Shown in pieces: positions 47,250 to 58,012 of a stretch of DNA of 64,000 nucleotides. The stretch is from assembly GCF_051014685.1 (NCBI RefSeq), contig NC_135054.1, positions 8,374,001-8,438,000 on the forward strand, in the 5' to 3' direction. Source of the DNA: Ptiloglossa arizonensis (Eukaryota; Arthropoda; Insecta; Hymenoptera; Colletidae). The notes beneath the pieces are model-generated. The model did not search any database. It had not been told where the DNA came from and saw only the letters and a program-made list of their open reading frames with translations. The position numbers were made by a program, and so were the translations under genes. Numbering within the stretch: the first letter of the stretch is position 1; each line of letters opens with the position of its first letter.

Positions 47250-47792
47250 TCAATAACACGATATCCGAACTAACGCAAATTGAACATCGATCGAATCGTC
47301 GAACCCACATCCGTGTGGAACGTTCAGATTAAACGGATACGCGGGCGGGCAATGCTTTAAACATTTCCAGCAATGTACACACGCGCGTATACCCGTCGTC
47401 AAACACTGATTTTCACCTGACAGGTTACCTTCGATGCTCATCAGAGATGCTACCCAGGAGAGACGTTCAGTTCCATCGTGGGACGCGCAAAGCTGTAGGC
47501 GACTTTGTCGCGAGGCAAGTGGAAGCTCAAGGCCTCCCGACCGAAATCTGGGAACCGATTTCAATAATACGGAAGTGGAGTGTACAGAGGGTCCTGCGGC
47601 GGGGTGGAGTCGGGCGAAGCAGACGGTTCTTAAAGATTCATCGTTCCTGCCATATTTAAGCTCGATCCAAGCCGGAGAAGACTCTTGAGACAGCCTTACC
47701 AGGCGAACCGTCTTAGCAAATCCCTCTCTGGGACCCCATAGGACACCGCACAAAGCTCTCCCTTTGTCCGTCGTTGGAGTTCTGAACTTCAT
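47250..47792 (-). CDS. CpG-rich open frame with ferredoxin-like cysteine motif (weak)
   Basis: A 180-codon minus-strand frame from ATG 47792 to a stop at 47250. Near the C-terminus it has ACVHCWKCLKHCPP, which fits the 4Fe-4S binding spacing C-x2-C-x2-C-x3-C-P. Otherwise the peptide is Arg/Ser/Pro-rich and without known folds. The frame lies in a CpG-rich patch where long frames arise by chance, a forward frame overlaps it, and it abuts the LINE relic. A single cysteine motif without a second cluster or flanking domain is weak support. I think chance is more likely. Confidence 0.14.
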   Translation of the reverse strand: MKFRTPTTDKGRALCGVLWGPREGFAKTVRLVRLSQESSPAWIELKYGRNDESLRTVCFARLHPAAGPSVHSTSVLLKSVPRFRSGGLELPLASRQSRLQLCASHDGTERLSWVASLMSIEGNLSGENQCLTTGIRACVHCWKCLKHCPPAYPFNLNVPHGCGFDDSIDVQFALVRISCY

Positions 47793-49648
47793 AATTCACA
47801 CTCACCAGCGTCCTTCCGTCCTCACCCCTCGCTCCATCCGATCTCTAGCAGCTACCTGGCTCGAAACGGAGCTTCTGCCGGGATGAAAGAGTTTGAATAA
47901 CGCGGCGAGAACTCCTCGCGCGTGCACTACAAACGTAAAATGCGGTTCGAGTCGCGACCAGACGGCCAAACTGCGGTCTCTGTCCTTTAGAAAAGACGAG
48001 GGCTCCGTTTCTCATTGGTCGAGTGTCATCGTCGAAAAGATTCAAAGGAACAGAGCTCGGAGAGTGTATTAGCTGTTAAACTATTAGGTTCCCCCGCGTC
48101 GTCTTCTCTTCTTCCGCCAATGGGTGTGACACGGTTGGTATATCGCGGCCGAACGACACGCGTTATTATTCACGCGTCAACGGTTGTCCAATCGAAATTA
48201 CTTTCACACGATCTTACACTTATTCATCTTACTCTCATTTCTTACCGCGACATGTACGAAATATCGATAGTGGGGATACACGGTAGCGAAAATTACAGAG
48301 GCAATTAGAAATGTCGCGGATGAAATATATTATTAAGAATAATGAGTAATTGATTCTTCGTATTTTTAATACGGGAAGATTATCGGCGCTGACACGGTGT
48401 ATTTAAAAAATAACAAGCGGTAACAATTGTTGGTTGACTGTGGATTTCTCTTAACACAATTTGTTTTTTTAAATATTCTCGACCGTTTCCTTTTTAATAT
48501 TAGCCACCAGAAGAATTTTGGTCTTCAAGAATTTCTACCATTTGTAGAATCGGATAATAATTTAAATCCAATTGTTCTCTGAAATCGATGCTCGAATCGG
48601 ATTAATTGATAACTGTCGCAGTCTAATTGTTGTCTAAAATCGATGTCCCGGTTTTATGAATATAATTTAGAAGTAACTAACCGTTTGCAACTAATTCAGT
48701 GGCTGACGACTAACTAAGGTTCCCCGAAGACGCTGCAACCTCTCTTCCGTTGAACCCTTAGTGCGGTTTTCCGGGAGATGTAAAGCGATACCTAACCTAT
48801 GTTTGGTGGTGAATGAAACTTTGGCAACGACGTGGACTTTCCTCCAGCTTCTGAATTTTCCGCTCAGGCGCATCAGTCCTCACGAATCGTTAAACTAATT
48901 CCTGTCTTTTCCCTTCGAAAACTCCGGTGTTTACAAGACGAGTTGCTCGCTACTGAGCACGATAGAAGGAAAAATTCCATGCTTCGAGCAATATTATCTA
49001 ATTTCTGTTTCGAGTATGTTCTATACACACTCGTACAATGTTTAGGTCCAGTAAATTTCTCTTCAAATTTTTAGAAAGTGCAATAAAGGTTTTGTTAAAA
49101 AATTATCAAGTGTACTGTACAGTTCAAAGGATGTAGATGAAAATAGGTCTTAAAAATTGTTTTCAAAACATTTCAAATATTTATCTTTGAGATTATAGTT
49201 CACAGTATTAATTCACTGCAATTGGACCATGTACAGTATTTTATTTAGAGATTCGATGAAATGATATTATGAGAGAAGATAAGATAAAGTTGTTGACAAA
49301 ATTCTCTAACATTCGTTCTACTTGCTCAATTTCGGAGCATCGCAAATAATGACTTCTATAATACTAATCCCGATTACAATCTTGTATTAACTGAGTTCAA
49401 TTTCAAATTTCTTATTAATTCGTTTCTATTTAAAATAAAAAAAAACGAGTTAATTACTGTCTATTCGGACCGTTCAGGAAGATACCTGTGTTTTATAATG
49501 CAAGGTCTTTATTTCATTATAGCTCTTACGATCCAATTAATTGCATTACCCTCTCTGCTTTTAAAATAACTTTTAAAATAATTCTGTAGTTTCCTTTCAG
49601 GATCGTTAACATTATTCGTACGTAATACGTGCACAAGGCCCAAAAATA
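47793..49648. other. Spacer, no supported gene
   Basis: CpG-rich to about 48300, then AT-rich. Frames stay under 100 codons. No recognised element. Confidence 0.5.
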
Positions 49649-49684
49649 TTTTATATAAGAACTTATACAAGTTCTTATATAAAA
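49649..49684. repeat. Perfect 36-bp hairpin
   Basis: TTTTATATAAGAACTT, then ATAC, then AAGTTCTTATATAAAA: a perfect 16-bp inverted repeat with a 4-base loop. The stem does not extend outward (A at 49648, G at 49685). It is too short for a standard microRNA precursor. Confidence 0.95.
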
Positions 49685-49802
49685 GACATATTGGTAAAAA
49701 ACAGTTTGTACATTTTTATTAAAATTTATCGCAATGCTCGCACACATTTAGTTCGATTATTTGCTTCGGATTTTAGGACTTAATATGAAATAAAAATCTT
49801 AC

Positions 49803-49823
49803 ATGTGTGTGCGTGTGTGTGTG
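49803..49823. repeat. GT microsatellite
   Basis: A short TG repeat with one C interruption. Confidence 0.9.
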
Positions 49824-51084
49824 GACTATTAAACAAAACTTAAACAACTATTCTGACTATTAAAAAGATGGAAAAAGAGCAAAGGACATAAAAACTCTAG
49901 AACCAAGTCGTCTCTCGTTGATGAAACTAATCTCGACAAGAGCTCGATTACGAGTCTCTCCCTACCAATGAAATCGAACGCATTTCGACTTATCCTCGAA
50001 ACAAAAAGACCGTGGACCCTCAGAACTACTCCCATTGCACACGTTCGAGAGACATTGACATTCGAACGTATTTCAGCATAAAACTAAATAAATCGGTCAT
50101 CGACACCGAGGACAATAGCGAGAACACTTCTCTCCTCGTGTTAACGACCCTCAGTCGTACACTTCTTACGTATTATAATTGAAATTACTTGTCTCCAAGA
50201 AAGTTAGACTTTTTCTGTTCGTTTCGAGCTATTGGATAAAAGTCAGCAAAATTTTGCAATGGAAGTTTCAATGCACCTTGTACTTGTGAACTCGGACCGT
50301 TATATCTCATTAACTTCTAGTTGCTCATGATTGATCGTCTTGAGCCGTTAATACGGCATGGTAACGCAATGCGAACGAGCTTGCATTTCTGTATATACCC
50401 GCGATCGTTATTGTTCCACTTATAGCTTCGTTAATTTTCGTAGTATAATTTTCGCCAATTAGTACTCATGAATTGCGCGAGCAACTCTGCAAGAAGCACG
50501 CGCTTAAGGAAATTCCAAGATAAAATACGGGCGCAATAAACAGACGAAGATTGCACTCGAAATGGCATCGTTACACGTTGCAGCGTGCTTTAAATACGGA
50601 CACAGCTTAACAGTACCAACTGTATGTAAAGGAACTTCCTCTCGGTCGAAATTTCGAATTACCGCGCTCTGATGTTTCGACTTGGATGCGCTGAAACCGC
50701 GTTACATTTTTTTTTTTTTATCCAACGAAAGGAACTGGAGTCGATTTGTTAACTTCATTCCCACGAAATATTAACACAAGAATAAATACGGTTGAAACTT
50801 GGTTATAACGATCGTTGGATGTTTCGAGACCGCGGGATCTAACGAGCAAAATGTAACGCTTTTATAACGAGCGTACTATACGAATATACCGTACGAATTT
50901 TTACAAAATTTTAAAAAACTTCAAAGTGAAATCGTTGAAAAAAACATCGGTTTCTATATTAAATAAGAAATTTACAGACAAATAAATTGTGCTTAATATT
51001 AAAACTATCGTAGTTCATAGAAGCTTGCCAATACGAATAATATTTAGATATACCAATACAGTATTTCACTACTATTTTTTCGAT
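49824..51084. other. Spacer, no supported gene
   Basis: A T-run lies near 50708. At about 50785 the string CGGTTGAAACTTGGTTATAA resembles a pogo/Tigger-like terminus but has no partner. No frame above 70 codons. Confidence 0.5.
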
Positions 51085-51500
51085 TCATTAAACATTCCAC
51101 AAAATTCCGTAAAAGAGATTGCCAATACTATTGTCTGAACCAAAGAAATGTTAAATATCGTCATTGCTATTTTAATACCAGAAATAAACGTCGAAATTGA
51201 TATCACTCATACTGATAAATGTTTCATAAATTTTTATAAAAATCATCTATTCTACGGACCATCTACAAAATTCATCTTAAACATTCCACAAAATTCGGTA
51301 AAGAATATTGCCAACACTATTGTCCGAACCAGAGCAATGTTAATTGTCGTGATTGCTATTTCAATACCAAAGATGAACCGATTAGAAGACTTGTGATAAT
51401 CAATATCTACGCTCCCCGTTGATTTGAACATACGTTTCGTAAATTTCGATGAAAAAGAAAAGATTGCTAACACCGTTATGGAAATCAGGGGAATGTTGGA
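51085..51500. repeat. Degenerate 189-bp tandem repeat, about 2.2 copies
   Basis: AAACATTCCACAAAATTC, then AAAGA.ATTGCCAA, then ATTGTC.GAACC, then GCTATTT.AATACCA occur in copy 1 (from about 51090) and again 189 bases later (from about 51279). A third partial copy near 51453 has AAAGATTGCTAACACCGTTA. The copies show substitutions throughout and small indels. Confidence 0.7.
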
Positions 51501-52379
51501 ACAAGAAGGAAGGAAAGGAAGAGTTGCTGTGTTCTCGCAGGTGCACATCGAGCAGGCTCGATTCGATGGAAGTTCGGATCAGCAGGAATCGGGTTTTCGG
51601 ACCGAACGTCCGGTCGGGATTGTATCGGGGACGGTCGTGGACAGGCTGTCGATACCATCGATCCTCTCGACTTCGCGGTTCCTTCCGCGCCGAAATGGCT
51701 GTACAGACTCTGTCGCGGAAATCCGGCTCGAGGATCCATTTTCTTCCGGGATAAACGTCACGCTGGCCACTGCTGCTGACGCTGGGAATTTCGGCCCGTT
51801 GCCCCGCGAAACGTTTGTTTATTTTAAACCGAAGATTACGCGGACACGCAAGAGTGAACGGTTCGTTTGTGTTTCGGATATGTTGGATATATGGGTTGCA
51901 TCGAACGCACCGAGAATCCATGGAAGGGTGGAACTACAACGGAACAACCATCATCGAAACACCGCTCGATCGAACATTCGGTCATCCGAACTGTGTCATC
52001 GTGGAAAATTCTAGCGAATACGCAAAAGAGTGAATTACAAGCAGGGACGATGAAACTACCGAAAAGATCAAGAAAAGGTACTGTGGAAATTAAGTAGCCT
52101 CGATCATCACGAGGAGCTAAGTATTTGTAACAGTAAATAGAACGAGAAAAACGTTATTCAATGGTAAATATATTTCTGTGTACTTTAAAATTTTTAATTG
52201 CGAATGCTACAGTTTTTAAACTTCATCGATCAATGTATTACTCGATTAGAACAGATGATTCAGTTATCACATTTTTCTAGGTTGAATATTTTCTTTCGCA
52301 CCCTTGATTGGGTTTGCTCAATTTGAATAGTATTTACTTCACTGTGCAAACTTTTTATATCATTTTAAACGTGTACTTT
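51501..52379. other. CpG-rich patch then AT-rich spacer
   Basis: About 51500-52030 is CpG-rich and open on both strands at once: 196 codons forward from 51424 (starting at TTG, first ATG later) and 173 codons reverse (51400-51921). Neither frame has a known motif. Simultaneous opposite frames point to composition, not to two genes. Confidence 0.45.
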
Positions 52380-52489
52380 GATCGGTTGCCGTTTTGATAC
52401 GACGCGGCGCAGTCATTTGTTATTTTACGGTTGTGGAGCAAACACGTGGGAGATTTATCATTTACTTACGTTTCCAAGTTGTTTGATAT

Positions 52490-52665
52490 CCAAAAATGCT
52501 GACCTACTAACCACCGATTTCTTTCTTTTGGAATTTTTAAAACGCAAACTCTATACTAATAAACTCAAAACTCTGGAGAAATTCAAGGAGTATGTACCCC
52601 TGGAAATTACATTTTCTCGGAAACCTTCAGAAATGTTAGGTAAAATGTACTTCGAAGAGGGCGAG
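52490..52665 (+). pseudogene. DDE-transposase C-terminal scrap (mariner/IS630-like)
   Basis: Within a forward frame (52378-52677) the peptide LLTTDFFLLEFLKRKLYTNK followed by LKTLEKFKEYVPLEI and PSEMLGKMY lines up with the familiar end of insect mariner-like and related DDE transposases (SPDLTP.DFFLW.YLK.KVY.NKP.TL..LK..I). SKNADLLTTDFFL replaces the SPDLTPLDFFL motif, the Trp is gone, and the upstream catalytic Asp region is not recognisable. It is a short decayed fragment. The family-level match is moderate; the exact superfamily branch is open. Confidence 0.6.
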
Positions 52666-52677
52666 TTTGTGTCGTAA

Positions 52678-55600
52678 ACAGATATCGTTTCCCATGTTTA
52701 ACTCCCAAGCGTCGATAAATAATATACGTATACAAATCAGCAGTCTTTGATTACTTTTAGGAGATAGAAACAAAATATTGGACCAATTTTTAACTGGTCC
52801 AGTTTTCTGTTTTACGTCAATTGTCGGAGTAAGACTGAGCAAGATTATCCGAATGTTTCAGTTAAAAATTAAAATGCGAAAAAGTGGCACTGTGTACTTT
52901 TTAAATTTAATAAAGGACAACATACAATACTACACAAGCTTCTGTGAATATCAACATGCAACAGCATTTAATCCAACTCTGAGACCATTTTAATTTAGGC
53001 ACGTTAAAGCTAACAGTGAAATTATTTTGAAAAAAAATTAATTTCTATTAAAATGATAACAATAAAGTAATCTAGAGGTACGAAGAAATCGTGCAAAAAG
53101 AAGGCTGCTCTGTACACGTTTATGTTTTCTACGAATGTGTATATATTTTCCTCGGACAATACTTAGTACTTAATAGAGGAAGAATGAAACGATTCACAAC
53201 ATGACCTAATATACTACACCAAGATGTCATTTCAATCTCAGTGGATTTGTATTTATTCCTGAGCAGCAATCACGATTCTCAGAAAATGGGTCACGCACTG
53301 AATTCAGAGCACCTCACTGATATCGCGTGACAGTTAAATGATCCGACATCGTTTCACTGAACACAGATGCTTCAGATGTTTAAGAAAGGATCTATAATCA
53401 TTCCATGGAAAAATCAAATGTATTCATCGATTATTTTCACAATGATACTACGGGTTTACTCTCTATAGAATTCTACAAAAAAAGAAGCACGGAGAATATT
53501 TAACGATGAAGAGTCGATTTTTACTGTTAAAAATCATTTTACAAAAAACGACAAAGAAAGTTAGGGATGAAAAGAATGTTGTGTTCTTAATGCAGTATTC
53601 CCACTGATTAAGTAACTTATGCGTGAATATTGTATAATAGTTCAATACACTACGAAAGGATATTTTCTTGTGCTTTCGATTACATTGTTCGCATAATTTT
53701 TATGCAGTAGTTGCAACAATTTTATGCACTCGCCTACATAGTTAAACATTCCTGGTGAAAGGTCAATTCTATCATCTACACCATTTTATTCAACAATTGT
53801 AACGTATCAACCACGCTTGCATAATTAAATACTTTCGGTCGAAGCAATTATTTTATTCGATCCAAAACCTATCAATCATCCTAATTCTTATCAAATTCAC
53901 AAATCACAGATATTTTCCTAAACCTTGCTCTATCATCGGCACACTTGATAAAAAATCGATACACAATGTAACCTTGCAGTTCAATTATCAATATAACTCG
54001 AAACATTTATATATTTTTCCTATTGTTAAATATTCCATATTAGATTTATATATTACGTAATATTAAATAAATTAACGTTTCGTCTCATTTATCGTCAATT
54101 CGGTCACCCAGATGAATCGCATTACCAAAAAGGATCGGTTTAAAATATATATACAAAGAATTTACAAAAATCGTACGTTCGACACACGGTTAAATCGTAT
54201 CACCAACGTGGATCAGCTCCAAATAGGTACAGTTATGTTTAAATTCGAATACATTTCCGTAACATTGTCCTGGTATACGTTGCACGTTTCATTGTTAGTC
54301 GAATGAACGTTCGACGAACTGGAAGTTCATTCTTTTCGTGCGTCCATTACGCGCCCGCCTCCAGCCTGGAAATTTCGCGTTACGTCGAACATCTTTGCAA
54401 CAATCGGCCCATCCACATCATCGAGGTTGTTCTACGGTGCATTTCGCCGATTCGAAGGAAGGACCAACGAATGCAACCGGCAGACACATAAAACTCCCGA
54501 ATTTGTGGCTGGTAAGCGAGAAAAGGAAGCGAGCAAGGCCTGCGAGTAGAGGGAAACTCGACGGAAAACAACCCCTTTGGTGCAACGTAAAACCAGCCAC
54601 GCCGATCCATTAAAGTCTAGAAGATAGGGCAAGATACAAAAGATCGCTCGTAGGGAGGGATTAACCTTCCCCCATGGGGATTCTCGCGCTCTACGAGCTC
54701 ATCTTTCGCTTCTTTCCCGATCCTCTTTTCTCTCCCTCAAAATGTCCGCGAAAAGGAACGACCTGAAAAAAGAATCCTCCGCATTGTGTCGTTTCTATGA
54801 GACCTACTCATTCGGTAACTGAATGTTTCCATTCTCACCTGGGATCGATAGAAACGGTTAACTTGTATTTTGAAAAATTCCATCGGAACTTGTAATTTGT
54901 ATTTATTTATCAACCTTGTTTGAGTTACCGTCAGACAAGTTTCATTTTTGTATTATTTTGAATATCGTTGCGCGAAAGTAACCACGAGAATTGTGAATAA
55001 ATATTCGTAATTAAACTTTCGGATAATTTAACACGACAACATCGCCGTAAAAGTGATAAATATTGCCGCGGTAATATCAATTCGAGTTTACGTTCATTTC
55101 GAACAAAATAATTTGTCCTGGAAGTTTTCGTGGTATTTTTGTAGAAAAAATTCATATCGTTGGGATGTTTTTTGTTTTTTTTTAAGCAGCTTGCAAAACG
55201 GATACTTTGGAATTTGTATAATTAAAGTTCCATGGGAACAGGTATTTTTTAGAAGTTTTTATTACGAACCAACTAACCCACCGTGATAGTCACGACTCGG
55301 AGAATATACTAATAACAAGTAATTAAAAGTTTCGTAAGTGGTTTTAGACGGGAAACAAAACTTATCGTTTTATAATGTATGTATTTCGTATCTATTTGTG
55401 TATACTATATTTTAAATACGATTATATTTAGTAACATACCGAATCACTCGACGGTATTGAGTATTTGTTACACTTGTCCTATTTCCTCGGAAGTTATAAT
55501 GGTAGAACTTTCTTTTAAAGGAACCTTCCATTTAAACCGCTTAAACGGAGTTTATTCAAAAGTTCCATAACTATTTCGACCCCTCATTATCAATAGAATT

Positions 55601-57769
55601 TTTCAGTTTATTTGCAATTTTAACAACACAGACGCGCAAAAGTTGGTCGGTCATTAAACGGAATTGTAACTCCGAATTTAATATTTTCTACGTTTGAGTT
55701 GCCAATTAATTTAAATATAAATACATGGAAATAAACGTCACAGGTTGAATCTCGTGGCAAAGTGAAAGTTAAACAAGAATTTAAACGCTACAGGTATTTG
55801 TCGCATAATATTTAACGACACTTCAATGTTTTTCACGATTTAAATGAGAAGAGGCGGATAGGGGGCTAGAAAAATCTGTTCACGCGCATTGCTGAAACGT
55901 GAAATACTGAACTTTTTTTGTTTTGCGTCGCAACAGTTCCCGGAGACGGGCACCATTTTCCGAAAATGAACCGTCTCTTGAACCTTTTGACGCCCGCAAA
56001 TATACGTTTTCATTCATAACTTTGAATATTCAGCTCATAAAGGCAGTACCTCGCATATGTGACCGAGACAGAGATTGAAACGGTAGATGAATTTCGTGCC
56101 TTAGGCTTGATTCGCATTACGTGTCTCGTCCGCGACAGACACCCGAAATGCTGTACAACGTATCCATGAAGGAAACTGATGACCTGTCGGTGAAAGATAG
56201 TCGATTAATATGGCTCGCGAAACGTAACAGACACGTGCAAAAATATTAGAACGAACGATACGAAATTCCCTGCTGTTTGAATTTTGCGGTGGGATAAAAT
56301 TAATTGAACGGTGAACGTACATTATTTTTTTTCGTATTCTCGAGCAACAGTATTGGTAGTATTTTAGTATTTATTTAGTATCTAACGTTTCCGACCTTCG
56401 TGTTGCGCTCCTCGGTAGAAATTATTATTATTAATCTATGAGTTTACAATGAGGAAAATTCAAAAGAAGAAGTATTAATCTGAATTATATAAATACCGAA
56501 TAACGATCATTTTTTAAAATTTCACATTTTTCAAGCTTCGAATTAATACTTCTTACGTACGAGTATTCGAATATACAGGTGGAATCGTTAACAATGGAGA
56601 TCTATTACTCGAGAAGAGTAACAAACAAGAGGTGTTTACTTTTTTTAACGAGCAACAACTACCTGGAACGATTACTTGAATCGAGGAGAAAGGATTTTCG
56701 TGCGACACGTGTGCATTAGTTTTTCGAAAAAGCTTTTCGTGTTCCTATTTCATAAAACGAATAATCGAATGTTTCGAGTGTCGTGTATTTAATTCGTACA
56801 ATAATACCGTGAATGCGGTGAGAAGAATAAATTTAACTTTCGAAAAAGTATTTTATATTAACCTGAACAATATCCAATGTGGATACTGAAAATTCAGCGA
56901 AAAAGTAGATAGAAAAATGACATTTGAACTGCTCCTGACATCTCGAATTTTTTATTTTCATTACCTTGGGATAACAAAGTTAATGGATAACCGACGAAAG
57001 TTTGACAAGTCTTTTAAACAATAGGGAAAATAACACTTTATATTCGTGGATAAAAACTATCGATGTACACGCGAAAAAATTATAACTATTGTAATCCAAG
57101 GAAAGGAATACCATTTTCGAATATTGAAATATTATTAACAGTTCGGGGACCAATATTTCGAAAGTCTGCAAGGACGTGGAATTTCTTTCGTTTTATTTTA
57201 CTCTCTTGTATTAGATTGGGCAGTAACTTTCTGATAAGATTGCGAAAAACTCATCCTCTTTGAGTATGATGACGATCGCGTGCGAGGCAGACTTTCCCTC
57301 GGGGAACCGCCTGATGTAATTTGCAATTGGAAGTCCCACGGATGACTTCCTGTCATATTACAAGAGACACACTCCAAACATTATACGAAACTCGGTTGTC
57401 GTGCAGTTCTATCACCTTTCTCGAAGAATTCTCGAAACTTTCTTTCCACGACAATCGGCTGTAACGAAAGAGCGTCTTCCTTCGATGGTAGCTCTTTCTC
57501 TTTACCTACCTTTAGCGGAAAACTTCGAATAACGAAACGTATAAATAAAATTCAAACCTATTCAGGGAGTATCTTCTATTTTACATAAAAAATAATCTCA
57601 GCGTACTGAAGGATCTCTTCCTCGACACTTTCTCGCATTCCCAAAGGAATTAATTATGCGTAAAATCGAGTAGTTTTTATCCCGGTAAAGCTGGTGCGAG
57701 TCCAAATCGAAAGTTCCACGAACTGAAATTACCGCGAACTAAGCGAGCTTAAAGTCGTTTGTTTTTCCT
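52678..57769. other. Long spacer, no supported gene
   Basis: AT-rich for most of its length. A CpG-rich patch at about 54300-54730 has overlapping frames of 60-91 codons on both strands. Nothing recognisable; no transposon termini seen. Confidence 0.5.
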
Positions 57770-58012
57770 CTCAAAGGGCGTGGGGGCATTAATTTTCGCG
57801 CATACCGTTAATGAGTGGCATGTATTAATTAGTTCTCTTTACAAATCGCCTCCTCGAGGGTGTGTTCCGCTAATTAATCCACGGGGAAGGTTCCAGGTGT
57901 ATCCGCGATGCAAAGATCGCGCCGCTCAGCCTAATTGATCGGATTGTTCAATTAAGGCTCGGTCACTGAGCAAACAAGAACTGGGCGGCCTCTCGGACGC
58001 TTATGCAAATTC
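57770..58012. promoter_or_regulatory. Candidate cis-regulatory segment (speculative)
   Basis: A GC-rich segment contains an exact POU octamer TTATGCAAAT (58001-58010), a forkhead-like GCAAACAAG, and several TAAT homeodomain cores (GCATTAATTTTC, ATTAATTAG, GCTAATTAATCC, CCTAATTGATCGG) within about 240 bases. This density is suggestive of a developmental enhancer but has not been compared with a background expectation. Confidence 0.22.

Noticed and set aside
50785..50810. Pogo/Tigger-like terminus (GGTTGAAACTTGGTTATAA)
   Set aside because: No inverted partner found downstream.
51400..52014. 196-codon forward and 173-codon reverse frames
   Set aside because: Open at the same time on both strands in a CpG-rich patch, no early ATG in the forward frame, no known motif.
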